From an uncultured Lachnospiraceae bacterium (GTDB taxonomy: Bacteria; Bacillota; Clostridia; Lachnospirales; Lachnospiraceae): 64,000 bases of DNA. The notes under the pieces were generated by a model, which worked only from the letters and a program-made list of their open reading frames with translations, searched no databases and was not told the origin of the DNA. The translations under genes were made by a program, and so were the position numbers. The stretch is from assembly GCA_902793995.1 (NCBI GenBank), contig CADBFP010000003.1, positions 51,301-115,300 on the forward strand, given 5' to 3'. Every line of letters begins with the position of its first letter. Position 1 is the first letter of the stretch. Below, one piece after another: positions 1 to 9,774 of this stretch.

Positions 1-292
1 GATCTTCAATATGCTTGTAAGCCTTTTGCAGGGATTCATCCTTGTATTTAATGGGGGTAGGCAAATCCCCGGTAATAATCTCCGTGGTGTCGTGATATAA
101 GCCCAGTAAGGCTGCCCGCTCCGCATTCAGGTTTTTCCCCAGGCGTTTATTTCCGATGACAGCCAAAGCATGAGCCAGCACCGCCACCTCATGGGAGTGT
201 TCGCTGATGTTCTCCTTGCGGGAATTGCGCATCAAAGCCCAGCGGTCTATATACTTCATGCGGCTGACAATGGCGAAAAAGCTGCTGGTCAT
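1..292 (-). CDS. YfbR-like HD-domain 5'-deoxynucleotidase, 3' part cut by window edge
   Basis: The minus strand opens at ATG 292 and stays open to the window edge, giving the first 97 residues. The start reads [18 protein letters not shown], followed by [14 protein letters not shown] and then [20 protein letters not shown]. These are the conserved histidines and the HD pair of the YfbR-like branch of HD-domain nucleotidases. Known family members remove the phosphate from 5'-deoxynucleoside monophosphates in the cytosol, using a divalent metal. The start codon directly abuts the TAA of the upstream solute-binding protein gene (no spacer), and the GGGAGG ribosome site lies inside that gene's end, so the two are probably co-transcribed and translationally coupled. 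The C-terminal half is outside the window. Substrate choice is inferred from the family. Confidence 0.85.
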   Translation of the reverse strand, partial: MTSSFFAIVSRMKYIDRWALMRNSRKENISEHSHEVAVLAHALAVIGNKRLGKNLNAERAALLGLYHDTTEIITGDLPTPIKYKDESLQKAYKHIED

Positions 293-2785
293 TTAATTAC
301 CTCCCTGAAGGGTGGGAATCACATCCAGGAAAGCCACATCATCCATCCAGCTCCAATAAAGGCTGTGGCCTGTGGGCAGGGTAGAAACATCAATGGTCTT
401 TACATTATAAACCAGGTAGTCCACCAAGGTATAACAAGGCAGTTCCACGGCTTCTTCCCGTACCCGGTCCATAATCTCCCAGGCTTCTTTCTTGGCCTTT
501 TCATATTCGTCGGAATCCGCCAGTTCTGCGTATTCGGCCAGCATCTCATCCAGTTTTTCATCATAGATGCGGAAAAGATTGTTAGGGCTGGTGCTGCTGT
601 AATGCAGATCAAAATTGGGCCCGCCGATGCATTTCCAGGAAGCGCTCCAGATATCCGCATCTCCCATATACAGAGTGGCCAGCATATTCTCCTGAGAACT
701 AATATAGCGCAGTTCCAGGTTTATGCCGTGCTGATATAAGACGGACTTGGCATAGGCCAGCATGCCGTAGGAAGGATGGTCCACATACTGATTGCCTTGC
801 AGCACCACTCCGTAGCGCAGCGAAGCCCCCTCCGGCGCAGCGGTAAATTTTTCGATGGTTTCATTGTAAGTGAAACCGGCCCGGATCAGATACTCTTTTA
901 CCACATCCAGACAATTGTAATAGCGGGTCAGGGCATCGTCGCCGTTTTCATAGATGCGGTTTCCTTCCAGATCATACACGAAGGCATCCGTAGCATCTTC
1001 GCCCGGTTCCAGGGAGAAGAAGGGCGAAACCGGATACTGAATCAGTTTCATGGAACTGCCGAAATAGTTTTCATAAGCCATATCCCGGTAAACAGCCATG
1101 GCAGTCAGAAGCGCCCGGCGAAGGCAGCGGGACTCCTCCGAATAGGGATCCTCTCCCACCTTCACCTTCTCCGCATTGATCCCCATATAACTGTAACCCA
1201 GGTCATAGATTTCTTCCGCATAAATCTTGTCACCAACCAGCTTATGATTGCTGTTGATGCCTCTTAAGGTATTATACACGGTACGGTTCCCTTTTAATAC
1301 CACGATATCCAGCTCATTATTGGATATCTCTTCCAAAACATTGTTTCCGTAAGGACGGATCAGCATATAATCGATATCGGAGGTCTTTTTGTAATAGCCA
1401 TCGTTTTTCTGAAGACGCACCGCCTGGCCGTCATAATCCACAAATACATAAGGACCGGCCCCCAGGGGTTTTTCCAGCGCATCAGCGGGTATCTGATAGT
1501 CTCCCCGGGGAAAGCCGAATTGATGCTCTTCGTAATTATAGGCTTCTTTATCTCCGTAATAATGCAAAGGGGCAATGACCATGTCAAACAAATCGTTCAC
1601 GGCCTGGTTGGCCTTGCCGTGGACCCGAAGCTTCACCGTATAATCCCCCAGGCGGACTATGCCGCTGATATGATCGACGGGTTCGCCTCCGGCTTCGTTC
1701 ATTTTTCGATAAAGTATCAATTCTCTGGTATAGGTATTCACCCGCTCATCAAAATAATGCTCGTTTACAGCATAATTCTCCGCCAGCTTCCGGTAATCCA
1801 GGCCATAACTGAGGATCACATCTTCGCAGACATCCTCCGGACTCTTTCCCACCGGGCTGTATTTTAGGTCGATGCCGTAGATTTTGAAAAAGAATTCTTC
1901 CGCCGAATTGCCGTAGCCCAGGGCCTGATAAGATGTCCAGTCCCGTTTGGCTTCTTCCATCCCTTTTTGCAATGTGTCCCGAATCAGGATCTTGATAAAA
2001 TCCTGGGTTTCCTTGCCGGGATTCGCCAGCTCCGCTTCCACCTCTTCATCGCTCACCGTGGTGCTCTCCGCCATGGAATTATTGTAATAATAATTTTTCA
2101 GGCCGACGATATCCATGCTGCGCAGAGTGCCGTCGCCGGTGAAATTGGGCTGAAGCCGCACATAAAGGTTGAAAATCAGATCATCTACCGTCAGCTTTTC
2201 CCCGTCGCTGAAATAAATCCCGTCCTTCAGTTTCAAAGTAAAGGAGGATTCGTCCGCCTCTTCGTCGTACTCCCGGCTGATATCCGCCGGGCCGGTGTAG
2301 AGATATCGTTCGTTATTGAAATAGCTGTATTCTCCTTCTGTGGCCATCATAATGACCCGGCCGGTACGGTCTCTGGTCAGAAGATTCAGTCCCACCAGCT
2401 TCATCACATTGGCGTCCCCCTCGGATAAATCCATAAAGGGGTTGAAATTGCCTTTAAGCTCCGAGACGCCTACCCGAAGCACCGTGGAGAGCACGGGTTC
2501 CGCCGAAGGATCCGTAGGGCCGGAAGTAGAAGGGGCCGGCGTGGCAGATTCCGGTTGAGATTCGGAAACGGCAGGGGTAACAGTTTCCGTTCCGGGGGCA
2601 GGAGCCGTAAGCTCCGCCGTAAGGGATGCCGTGGTCTGTGCCTCCGTCTTATTGAACAGCTTGGAAAAGTTGAATATATCGGAAATACTGCTGCCCGTCA
2701 ACAGCAGCACCGCAATAAAAACCAGCAACAATCCCCCTAAAGAACCGGCTATAATTCCCAGGGTTTTATTCAGTTTGTTTTTCAT
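293..2785 (-). CDS. Membrane-anchored ABC transporter solute-binding protein, family 5 (peptide type)
   Basis: This 830-residue protein has the family-5 extracellular solute-binding fold, starting near residue 100 with LRVGVSELKGNFNPF and running to LPTGHSLYWSWMDDV. Family members bind oligopeptides, nickel or sugars for an ABC importer. It is unusual in three ways. It has an N-terminal hydrophobic segment (about residues 12-32) without a lipobox cysteine, so it looks anchored by a transmembrane helix or signal anchor, not by lipid. A Thr/Pro/Glu-rich linker follows (about residues 48-97). It is much longer than the usual 530-600 residues, with extra sequence around residues 235-370. No permease or ATPase gene is adjacent; the downstream neighbour is the YfbR-like gene. 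The substrate cannot be read from the sequence. Confidence 0.85.
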   Translation of the reverse strand: MKNKLNKTLGIIAGSLGGLLLVFIAVLLLTGSSISDIFNFSKLFNKTEAQTTASLTAELTAPAPGTETVTPAVSESQPESATPAPSTSGPTDPSAEPVLSTVLRVGVSELKGNFNPFMDLSEGDANVMKLVGLNLLTRDRTGRVIMMATEGEYSYFNNERYLYTGPADISREYDEEADESSFTLKLKDGIYFSDGEKLTVDDLIFNLYVRLQPNFTGDGTLRSMDIVGLKNYYYNNSMAESTTVSDEEVEAELANPGKETQDFIKILIRDTLQKGMEEAKRDWTSYQALGYGNSAEEFFFKIYGIDLKYSPVGKSPEDVCEDVILSYGLDYRKLAENYAVNEHYFDERVNTYTRELILYRKMNEAGGEPVDHISGIVRLGDYTVKLRVHGKANQAVNDLFDMVIAPLHYYGDKEAYNYEEHQFGFPRGDYQIPADALEKPLGAGPYVFVDYDGQAVRLQKNDGYYKKTSDIDYMLIRPYGNNVLEEISNNELDIVVLKGNRTVYNTLRGINSNHKLVGDKIYAEEIYDLGYSYMGINAEKVKVGEDPYSEESRCLRRALLTAMAVYRDMAYENYFGSSMKLIQYPVSPFFSLEPGEDATDAFVYDLEGNRIYENGDDALTRYYNCLDVVKEYLIRAGFTYNETIEKFTAAPEGASLRYGVVLQGNQYVDHPSYGMLAYAKSVLYQHGINLELRYISSQENMLATLYMGDADIWSASWKCIGGPNFDLHYSSTSPNNLFRIYDEKLDEMLAEYAELADSDEYEKAKKEAWEIMDRVREEAVELPCYTLVDYLVYNVKTIDVSTLPTGHSLYWSWMDDVAFLDVIPTLQGGN

Positions 2786-2829
2786 ATAAAAACTCCATTC
2801 GGATAGTATTAGCCAAAAAGCTAAAGGTC

Positions 2830-2858
2830 AATATAGCATAATTTCCCGATCCAGTCAA
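2830..2858 (-). promoter_or_regulatory. Sigma-A-type promoter for the solute-binding protein gene
   Basis: Read on the minus strand: -35 TTGACT (2853-2858), 17-bp spacer, -10 TATATT (2830-2835), about 45 bp upstream of ATG 2785. It is a near-consensus vegetative promoter. Confidence 0.7.
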
Positions 2859-2921
2859 TTTTTTGCGGCTTCTTGAGAAATATTCGAAAAACGCCGTCCG
2901 GGGAAAGGTTCCCCCTCCCCC

Positions 2922-2950
2922 TTGCGCAGACAGCCCCTTTGTTGTAAAAT
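2922..2950 (+). promoter_or_regulatory. Sigma-A-type promoter for clpC-like gene
   Basis: -35 TTGCGC (2922-2927), 17-bp spacer, -10 TAAAAT (2945-2950), 28 bp before ATG 2979. It faces away from the promoter at 2830-2858. I see no CtsR-type heptad direct repeat around it. Confidence 0.55.
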
Positions 2951-2978
2951 ACGGAGGAATGAAAGGAAGGTTTTTTAC

Positions 2979-5255
2979 ATGAAGGAATCTCAATTTCCCT
3001 ATACCGAATCAGCCCGGAAGCTTTTGAAGAAAGCCGCCCGCATTGCCCAGCTTTACGGCAGCGGGGCGGTTTCCACGGAGCATCTGCTGCTTGCTTTTTT
3101 TGATATTCCCTGTCTGCCGGGAGCCGTGATGAAGAATCAGGGCATCACCCGGGAAAAGGTGACGGAAACCCTGGAGAACCTGCTGGGGGAGCATTTTAAA
3201 ATTACGGAGCATCCGGCCCAGGGGTCTCTGCCTTACAGTCCTTTGATGGAACTCTTGCTGCAGGAAAGCGAGGAAATAACCCGGGAAGAAGGGGCCGGCC
3301 AGGTCAGCACCGTGGAAATATTTACCGCGCTGGTGCAGGATACGGAAGGGGTAGCCTCTTATGTGTTCCGCATTTTGGGGGTGGACATCACGGAACTGCT
3401 GGATCATATCCTCCATGCCATGGGGGAAAACCGCCACGGCCTGGAGGATGTGCTGGTGGAAGCGGGAGGCGGAAATGCCTCTTCCGGCAGTACTTTAAGC
3501 CAGTTCACCCGGGATTTGACGGCCCTGGCAGCCAAAGGCAGACTGGAGCCCGTCTTCGGCCGGGAGCCGGAACTGCAGCGTCTGCTGCAGATTTTAAGCC
3601 GGAAGACCAAAAACAATCCCTGCCTCATCGGGGAACCCGGAGTGGGTAAAACCGCCGTCACGGAAGCCCTTGCCCTTAGGATTGCCTCCGGCCAGGTGCC
3701 GGATTTCTTGAAAAATAAAAGGATTTTGTCTCTCAATATCTCCTCCGTGGTGGCCGGCACCAAATACCGGGGAGAATTCGAAGAACGAATGAAAAACATT
3801 CTGGATGAGTTCGTGGCTCATCCGGAGATTATTCTGTTTATCGATGAGCTCCATACCCTCATCGGAGCAGGGGGGGCGGAAGGCAGCCTGGATGCGGCTA
3901 ATATTCTGAAACCGGCCCTTTCCCGGGGAGAAATCCAGGTAATCGGCGCCACTACTCTGAACGAATACCGGAAGCATATCGAAAAGGATGCCGCCTTAAA
4001 GCGCCGTTTCCAAAGCGTATTGGTGGAGGAGCCGGATGAAGGCGAAACCCTGGAGATTCTCCGGGGCCGGAAGGCTTTGTATGAAAAGCATCACCATATC
4101 AGCATTCAGGAAGAGGCCCTGGAAGCCGCGGTCAAGCTCTCCCGCCGCTATCTCACGGATCGGCTCTGGCCGGATAAGGCCCTGGACCTGTTGGATGAAG
4201 CCTGTTCCGGCGCCCGTTTGAATAATCCCGAAAAGGATCTGGTCTTAACAGCCCGGGATATTGCCAAAACTGTCTCCTTATGGACCAAGATTCCTCTGGA
4301 GCAACTAAGCAAAAAAGAAAACAGCCGCCTGGCGGAACTGGAAAAACAGATTCACCGGCGGGTAATAGGCCAGGAAGAGGCGGTATCCGCCCTGGCCAAA
4401 GCCATTCGCCGCAGCCGGGTAGGCTTAAAGGATCCCCGGCGGCCCATCGGCAGCTTTTTGTTCCTGGGACCCACCGGCGTGGGAAAGACGGAGCTTTCCA
4501 AAGCCCTGGCCGTGGCTCTTTTCGGAGAAGAAAAGGATCTGATCCGCATCGATATGTCCGAATATATGGAAAAACACAGTGTTTCCAAGATTATCGGTTC
4601 GCCTCCCGGTTATGTAGGCTATGACGAAGGCGGCCAGCTCTCCGAGCGGATCCGTCGGAAGCCTTACAGCGTCATTTTGTTTGACGAAATCGAAAAGGCC
4701 CATCCGGATGTGTTTCATATCCTGCTGCAGATCCTGGATGAGGGACGCCTGACGGATTCCCAGGGCACCACCGTAGATTTCCGCAATACCGTAATTATTA
4801 TGACTTCCAATGCCGGAGCCCAGCGGATTGTGGAACCCAAGGCTTTGGGCTTTTCCGCCGGGGGCTCGCCCCAGGCGGATCATGAGCGGATGAAATCCCA
4901 GGTAATGGAAGAAGTAAACCGTATCTTCCGTCCGGAATTTATTAACCGGATTGACGAAATCATTGTATTCCGCATGCTGAACAACGAGGATATCCGGGCC
5001 ATTTTAAAGCTGCAGCTGAAGGAAATCGAAGCCAGGCTGGCGGAAAGCCACCAGCTGAACTTAAGCCTCAGCAAAAAGGCCGCTGACTGGTTTTTGGCCA
5101 AGGGGTATGAGCCGAAATTCGGCGCCCGGCCCTTAAAGCGGCTGCTGCAGAACGAATTGGAGGATAAACTGGCAGACGCCATTATCAGCGGCGCCCTAAA
5201 GAACGGCAGCAAGGTAAAAGTGGATATCAGGGACGACAAGGTCGTGCTGCTCTGA
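2979..5255 (+). CDS. clpC: ClpC/ClpA-type AAA+ unfoldase, ATP-binding subunit of Clp protease
   Basis: The protein (758 residues from ATG 2979, chosen because GAAAGGAAGG lies just upstream) unfolds substrate proteins and feeds them to ClpP in the cytosol. An N-terminal Clp_N repeat domain covers about residues 1-145. The first AAA+ module carries Walker A GEPGVGKT (residues 218-225). The second carries GPTGVGKT (about residue 497). The ClpP-docking loop is visible as ALGF near residue 620, so it should partner ClpP and not act as a ClpB disaggregase. The region between the two AAA+ modules is short: the UVR-like M-domain of classical ClpC, which binds McsB/MecA adaptors, is not seen, and 758 residues is shorter than the usual 810 or so. 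No ctsR-mcsA-mcsB operon is attached; radA follows after 24 bp, as it does in many clpC loci. Confidence 0.88.
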   Translation: MKESQFPYTESARKLLKKAARIAQLYGSGAVSTEHLLLAFFDIPCLPGAVMKNQGITREKVTETLENLLGEHFKITEHPAQGSLPYSPLMELLLQESEEITREEGAGQVSTVEIFTALVQDTEGVASYVFRILGVDITELLDHILHAMGENRHGLEDVLVEAGGGNASSGSTLSQFTRDLTALAAKGRLEPVFGREPELQRLLQILSRKTKNNPCLIGEPGVGKTAVTEALALRIASGQVPDFLKNKRILSLNISSVVAGTKYRGEFEERMKNILDEFVAHPEIILFIDELHTLIGAGGAEGSLDAANILKPALSRGEIQVIGATTLNEYRKHIEKDAALKRRFQSVLVEEPDEGETLEILRGRKALYEKHHHISIQEEALEAAVKLSRRYLTDRLWPDKALDLLDEACSGARLNNPEKDLVLTARDIAKTVSLWTKIPLEQLSKKENSRLAELEKQIHRRVIGQEEAVSALAKAIRRSRVGLKDPRRPIGSFLFLGPTGVGKTELSKALAVALFGEEKDLIRIDMSEYMEKHSVSKIIGSPPGYVGYDEGGQLSERIRRKPYSVILFDEIEKAHPDVFHILLQILDEGRLTDSQGTTVDFRNTVIIMTSNAGAQRIVEPKALGFSAGGSPQADHERMKSQVMEEVNRIFRPEFINRIDEIIVFRMLNNEDIRAILKLQLKEIEARLAESHQLNLSLSKKAADWFLAKGYEPKFGARPLKRLLQNELEDKLADAIISGALKNGSKVKVDIRDDKVVLL

Positions 5256-5279
5256 TCCTGAAAAAAAAGACGGACAATT

Positions 5280-6659
5280 ATGAAAAAAGACAAAAGTACA
5301 ACTGTTTTTTTCTGCAAGGAATGCGGCTTTGAAAGCAGCAAATGGAGCGGCTTTTGCCCTGCCTGCAAAACCCCGAACAGCCTGGTGGAAGCCCCCAAGC
5401 TCTCTTCTGCTCCCGGAGGGCGCAGTCCCGGCCGCGGAAGTTTCCTTGGCGGCGGGCGGCCCCAGCCGGTGCGGCTGGAGGAAATCAGCCTGGACCATGC
5501 CCTGCGCCTTCATACCGGTTCCGAAGAGCTGGACCGGGTGCTGGGAGGCGGCTTGCTCCCGGGTTCTTTGATTCTTACGGGAGGAGATCCGGGCATCGGC
5601 AAGTCCACGCTGCTGCTTCAGGTCTGCCGCAGTCTGGCGCACGGTGGGCAGAAGGTGCTGTATGTTTCCGGGGAGGAATCCTTAAAGCAATTAAAGCTGC
5701 GGGCAGAGCGGCTGGGCCGTTTTGACGGGGATATCTCCTTCCTTTGTGAAACGGATCTGGAGCAGGTTTTAGCCCTGATGGAAACGGAAAAACCCGGAGT
5801 GGTGGTGATTGATTCCATCCAGACCATGTATGCCCCCCAGGCGGCTTCCGCCCCGGGCAGCGTGACCCAGGTTAGGGAATGCACCAACATGATCCTGAAC
5901 CATGCCAAGAGCCTGGGCATCAGCGTCTTTATCGTGGGGCATGTAACCAAGGACGGCGCCGTGGCTGGTCCCAAGCTCCTGGAGCATATGGTGGATACGG
6001 TGCTGTATTTTGAAGGGGACCGTCATGCCTCTTACCGGATTCTCAGGGGGGTAAAAAACCGTTTCGGCGCCTCCGGGGAGATTGCGGTATTTGAAATGCG
6101 CAGTGAAGGATTAAAGGAGATTCCAAATCCTTCTGCCTATATGCTTTCCGGCCGGCCGGAAAACGCTTCCGGCTCTGTCATCAGCTGCGTGATGGAGGGC
6201 ACCCGGCCCCTGCTTTTGGAAATCCAGGCCTTAATCAGCCACAGCAATTACGGCCAGGGCCGCCGCACGGCTACCGGGGCGGATTATAACCGGGTGGCGC
6301 TTCTTTTGGCGGTACTGGAAAAGCGCATGCATTTAAGTTTGTCCGACTGTGATGCCTTCGTGAATGTGACCGGCGGTTTGAAAGTGAACGATCCGGCGCT
6401 GGATCTGGCCATGGTGCTGGCCCTGTATTCCAGCCATCAAAACATATCCGTTCCGGAAAACCTGATGGTTTTCGGGGAAGTGGGACTGGCCGGAGAAGTG
6501 CGCTCCGTTTCTTTAGCCAAGGAGCGGGTGCAGGAGGCCGCCCGTTTAGGCTTTACCACTTGCCTGCTGCCCAAAAGCAGCCTCAGTGCGGATCTCAATG
6601 CCCGGGGTATGAAACTGATCGGTGTCAGCAATATAGAAGAAGCGGTCTCTGTTCTATAG
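5280..6659 (+). CDS. radA: DNA repair protein RadA (Sms)
   Basis: RadA is a RecA-family hexameric motor that drives branch migration of recombination intermediates and helps repair stalled forks. The 459-residue protein has all the expected parts in order: a CxxC...CxxC zinc finger at residues 12-28, Walker A GGDPGIGKST near residue 100, the diagnostic KNRFG motif near residue 258, and a C-terminal Lon-protease-like domain ending with LIGVSNIEEAVSVL. Length is normal for the family. It starts 24 bp after clpC and is probably in the same transcript, a frequent arrangement in Firmicutes. Confidence 0.96.
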   Translation: MKKDKSTTVFFCKECGFESSKWSGFCPACKTPNSLVEAPKLSSAPGGRSPGRGSFLGGGRPQPVRLEEISLDHALRLHTGSEELDRVLGGGLLPGSLILTGGDPGIGKSTLLLQVCRSLAHGGQKVLYVSGEESLKQLKLRAERLGRFDGDISFLCETDLEQVLALMETEKPGVVVIDSIQTMYAPQAASAPGSVTQVRECTNMILNHAKSLGISVFIVGHVTKDGAVAGPKLLEHMVDTVLYFEGDRHASYRILRGVKNRFGASGEIAVFEMRSEGLKEIPNPSAYMLSGRPENASGSVISCVMEGTRPLLLEIQALISHSNYGQGRRTATGADYNRVALLLAVLEKRMHLSLSDCDAFVNVTGGLKVNDPALDLAMVLALYSSHQNISVPENLMVFGEVGLAGEVRSVSLAKERVQEAARLGFTTCLLPKSSLSADLNARGMKLIGVSNIEEAVSVL

Positions 6660-6694
6660 AACAATCATTTCCCTGAAGAGAACGAGGTTAGGAT

Positions 6695-7276
6695 ATGAAT
6701 ATACATCTGGATTTGTTTCTCAGCTTTGCCCGGGTGGGCGGCCTCACTTTCGGCGGCGGCTATGCCATGCTGCCCATACTCCAGCGGGAGGTGGTGGAGA
6801 AAAAAGGCTGGATTACGGAGGAGGAACTGACGGATTATTACGCCATCGGCCAGTGCACCCCCGGGGTGATTGCCGTCAATACCGCCACCTTTGTAGGAGG
6901 CAAGGTGGCTGGCTTCTGGGGCTCCGCTATGGCCACTTTAGGGGTAGTATTCCCCTCTTTAATCATTATTACGGTCATAGCCGCTTTCCTGCGGAACTTT
7001 GCGGATAACGAATATGTGATTCACGCTTTCGCCGGCCTGCGGGTGGTGGTAACGGTTTTGGTGCTGAACACCGTATTGAAGCTGATGAAAAGCAATATAA
7101 AGGGGAAAGGCCTTCCGACTTTGATCCTCTTCGCTTTGGTTTTGATTGCTTCCTTTTTCTTTAAGATTTCCTCCATCATCCTGGTAGTGGGGGCCCTGGT
7201 TTGGGGACTGTTTTTCGGCCTGTTTTTGCCTTCAAAAAAGGGGACGGATGCCCCCGGAACAGGAGGTAAAGCATGA
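6695..7276 (+). CDS. CHR (chromate-type) transporter half-protein, first subunit
   Basis: This 193-residue membrane protein has the CHR family signature near its N-terminus (LSFARVGGLTFGGGYAMLP, then TPGVIAVNTATFVGG) and about five to six hydrophobic segments. It is a single-domain member of the chromate ion transporter family; such short forms are encoded in pairs that act together. The second gene begins inside the stop codon of this one (ATGA overlap). The real substrate may be another anion, since most Clostridia with this pair are not known for chromate resistance. The reading frame starts at ATG 6695 with a modest purine-rich site (GAGGTTAGGA) upstream. Confidence 0.88.
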   Translation: MNIHLDLFLSFARVGGLTFGGGYAMLPILQREVVEKKGWITEEELTDYYAIGQCTPGVIAVNTATFVGGKVAGFWGSAMATLGVVFPSLIIITVIAAFLRNFADNEYVIHAFAGLRVVVTVLVLNTVLKLMKSNIKGKGLPTLILFALVLIASFFFKISSIILVVGALVWGLFFGLFLPSKKGTDAPGTGGKA

Positions 7277-7842
7277 TTTACCTCCAACTTTTTTTTGAGT
7301 TTTTTAAAACCGGCCTTTTTGCCATAGGAGGTGGGCTGGCCACCCTGCCCTTCCTGCAGGAAATATCTGTCAAAACCGGCTGGTTCAGTTTAAGCGAATT
7401 GCAGGATATGATTGCGGTTTCGGAATCCACGCCGGGGCCTATCGGCGTCAATATGGCCACCTATGCAGGATTTACCGCCGCCGGTATTCCCGGGGCCTTG
7501 TGCGCCACTTTGGGGCTGGTTCTGCCCTCCTTTATCATTATCCTGATTGTGGCAGGGTTCCTTAAGCGTTTTAAGGATTCTCCTTATGTGGCTGCTGCTT
7601 TTTCCGGCTTAAGGCCTGCTTCCACCGCCTTGATTGCCGCGGTGCTGCTCTCCCTATTTCTGTCCAACTTTATTTTGATGGATGCCTGGAAGGGATTCGG
7701 TTTAGAGAGTTTGAAAGTATTGAAATGGCAGCCCCTGGCCCTGGGGGCACTGGCTTTTCTCGGAACAAAGCTGTGGAAGAAAGCGCATCCCGCCGTGTTT
7801 CTCCTGTTGGGAGCGGTAGCCGGAATTTTGCTGAAACTGTGA
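7273..7842 (+). CDS. CHR (chromate-type) transporter half-protein, second subunit
   Basis: The second half-size CHR transporter, 189 residues, repeats the family pattern: FFKTGLFAIGGGLATLPFL near the start and ESTPGPIGVNMATYAG after it, with about six hydrophobic segments. It overlaps the first CHR gene by 4 bp, so the two are translationally coupled and probably form a heterodimer that corresponds to the fused two-domain ChrA of Proteobacteria. A small inverted repeat with a T-rich tail (about 7870-7893) lies after the stop and may terminate the clpC-radA-chr transcript before the convergent DUF1461 gene. Confidence 0.88.
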   Translation: MIYLQLFFEFFKTGLFAIGGGLATLPFLQEISVKTGWFSLSELQDMIAVSESTPGPIGVNMATYAGFTAAGIPGALCATLGLVLPSFIIILIVAGFLKRFKDSPYVAAAFSGLRPASTALIAAVLLSLFLSNFILMDAWKGFGLESLKVLKWQPLALGALAFLGTKLWKKAHPAVFLLLGAVAGILLKL

Positions 7843-7877
7843 TATGTTTTTCTGATGATTAAAGCGTTTGCGGGCCC

Positions 7878-8519
7878 CTACCCGTTTCTTTTTCTTCCCC
7901 AAATAAAGGCTATGCCGCCCCCTAAAAGCACCACTCCTAAAATCAGCAGCGCCTCATGTAGGAAAAAGGTGTCCGGCAGGATGGTAATCACCGGATCCGT
8001 GGCTGCGTCGAATATCCAGAAATCATTGTTGAAAAACAGTTTATGAAAGCCCACAAACAATTTATCCCATCCAATGAGAGCAAACAGGCCCAGCAATGCC
8101 GTGAGGCCGAAACAAATCCAGCCTGCCAGGCGGGCAAAGCTACGGCCGATCTTCTCCCGGCACCATAACCAAATCAGCGCCAGGCCCGCTATCGAAAGCA
8201 AAAACAGGATTTGAAAGGCATCAAAAATTCCCTTGACTTCGCGGAAATGAATCTCTCCTTCGGCAGACATAGGAAAATCCGGCATCCTTAAGGCTTCCTT
8301 GTGCCAAAGCAGATTGTAATCGATTAAGACATCATAATTCCGGCGGATAGTCTCTGGGCTCATGCCGCTGGATTCGGCTATACCCAGAGCCTTAATATCA
8401 TGATAATAAACAAAGCGCAGATTGAGAGCCAGTACCACCGCTGTGCTGATCAGGAAGCACAGCAGCAGAATAGCGGCTACGAGCGTCAGCGCTTTCGGAC
8501 TTTTTCCCGCCGTATCCAT
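7878..8519 (-). CDS. DUF1461 / TIGR01906-type integral membrane protein
   Basis: This 213-residue protein has four predicted membrane spans (about residues 10-33, 101-121, 131-153 and 180-205) and a loop with the pattern NYDVLIDYNLLW typical of the TIGR01906/DUF1461 family. In lactic acid bacteria some members are linked to lipoprotein processing (Lit-type acyl transfer), but most are uncharacterised, so I assign no reaction. It begins 3 bp after the stop of the BaiN-type flavoprotein gene and is the last gene of the phoH-ybeY-flippase-baiN cluster. Confidence 0.72.
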   Translation of the reverse strand: MDTAGKSPKALTLVAAILLLCFLISTAVVLALNLRFVYYHDIKALGIAESSGMSPETIRRNYDVLIDYNLLWHKEALRMPDFPMSAEGEIHFREVKGIFDAFQILFLLSIAGLALIWLWCREKIGRSFARLAGWICFGLTALLGLFALIGWDKLFVGFHKLFFNNDFWIFDAATDPVITILPDTFFLHEALLILGVVLLGGGIAFIWGRKRNG

Positions 8520-8522
8520 CCC

Positions 8523-9761
8523 TTACTCCTCTTTGGCAGCCGCCAGGCCGGCGGCATGTCCGCTGCTCCAGGCCCATTGCAGGTTGTAGCCGCCGCAGGG
8601 ACCGTCCAAATCCAGAATCTCCCCTGCAAAATACAGGCCCTTCACTTTGATGGACTCCAGGGCAAGGCTCACTTCCGTGGCGGGAATCCCGCCGGAGGTG
8701 ACCTGGCAGGCATCAAAATCCCGGGCATCCACGATTTCAAAGCCCAGTTTCTTCAGCTGCTCCGCCAGTTTCAAGAGGCTATCCTTGTTTATTTCTTCAC
8801 AGGGGACATGCAGGGGAATCCCGCAAAGCTTAAACAGCACCGGCACCATTTTGGAAGGAACCAGGCCTAAAAGCAGGGTGCCGCTCTCCTTCCCCTCCCG
8901 GCGGATTTTCCGTTCCACCAAATCCAGAAACAGCTCTTCCCGGCTTTGTTCGGGTTTTAAATCCAGAGACAGCATAACCCGGTGTTCCGCCACCAGTTCC
9001 CGCACCGCCCGTCCGCTCAACTGAAATACGGGAATACCGGAAAGGCCGTAATCCGTAAACTGGATCTCGCCTCTTTCCCGGGCGGTTATCTCTTCTTCCA
9101 CCAGTAAGCTCAGCTCCCCGTCCACCCGGATACCGGATAGATTCTTACAGCCGGGGTGGGAGCTGATCAAAGCCCCCAGGGCCGGCAGCGGTGTTACCAG
9201 GCCGTGTCCGAAGCCCTGGGCTAAGGCATAGCCGCTGCCGTCGGAGCCGGACTTGGGAAAAGCCTTGCCGCCGGTGCTTAATATCACCCGGTCCGCCCTA
9301 ATGTTCGAACCGTTTTCGCAAAGAATCCGAAAGCTCCCCTCTTGCTTGCTGAGACCGGAAACCTTTGTGTCATAGAGAATTACCACTCCCAGGCGCTCGC
9401 ATTCCAGAGCCAGGGCCATCCGCAGGGCGGCGGCTTCCTTGCAGGCAGGATATACCCAGGCGTCATTTCCCCGGGCAGAAGCGGCTTCCACCGTCGGAAT
9501 GCCGATACTCTCAAAGAAGGCCAGGGTATCCGCTACGCCAAATTCTCGCAGCAAAACGGCAGCATGCCGACGAAAAGAACCCTGGTACAAGGAAGGATCC
9601 AGGGATAGATTCGTCAGATTACAGCGGCCGTTTCCCGTGGAAAGAATCTTTTTCCCCAAAACGGAACCGCTTTCCAGAATCGTAACGGATGCGCCGGCGC
9701 CGGCAGCCGTGATCGCTGCCATCATCCCGGATGCGCCGCCCCCGATTATTCCTACATGCAT
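8523..9761 (-). CDS. BaiN/HI0933-type FAD-dependent oxidoreductase
   Basis: The 412-residue flavoprotein starts with the FAD-binding dinucleotide motif GIIGGGASGMMAAITAA and ends with GPCGGYNLQWAWSSG, both typical of the HI0933/YhiN family, also annotated BaiN or aminoacetone oxidase. Family members are cytosolic; a role in bile acid dehydroxylation was shown for one homolog only, so the physiological reaction here is unknown. Start ATG 9761 has GGAGGAGG upstream. It sits 13 bp after the flippase gene and 3 bp before the DUF1461 gene, consistent with one operon. Length is normal. Confidence 0.87.
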   Translation of the reverse strand: MHVGIIGGGASGMMAAITAAGAGASVTILESGSVLGKKILSTGNGRCNLTNLSLDPSLYQGSFRRHAAVLLREFGVADTLAFFESIGIPTVEAASARGNDAWVYPACKEAAALRMALALECERLGVVILYDTKVSGLSKQEGSFRILCENGSNIRADRVILSTGGKAFPKSGSDGSGYALAQGFGHGLVTPLPALGALISSHPGCKNLSGIRVDGELSLLVEEEITARERGEIQFTDYGLSGIPVFQLSGRAVRELVAEHRVMLSLDLKPEQSREELFLDLVERKIRREGKESGTLLLGLVPSKMVPVLFKLCGIPLHVPCEEINKDSLLKLAEQLKKLGFEIVDARDFDACQVTSGGIPATEVSLALESIKVKGLYFAGEILDLDGPCGGYNLQWAWSSGHAAGLAAAKEE

Positions 9762-9774
9762 CGATGCCTCCTCC

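Noticed and set aside
6695-7842. Chromate resistance operon
   Set aside because: Only the CHR pair is present; no chrB or chromate-responsive regulator. The substrate is left open.
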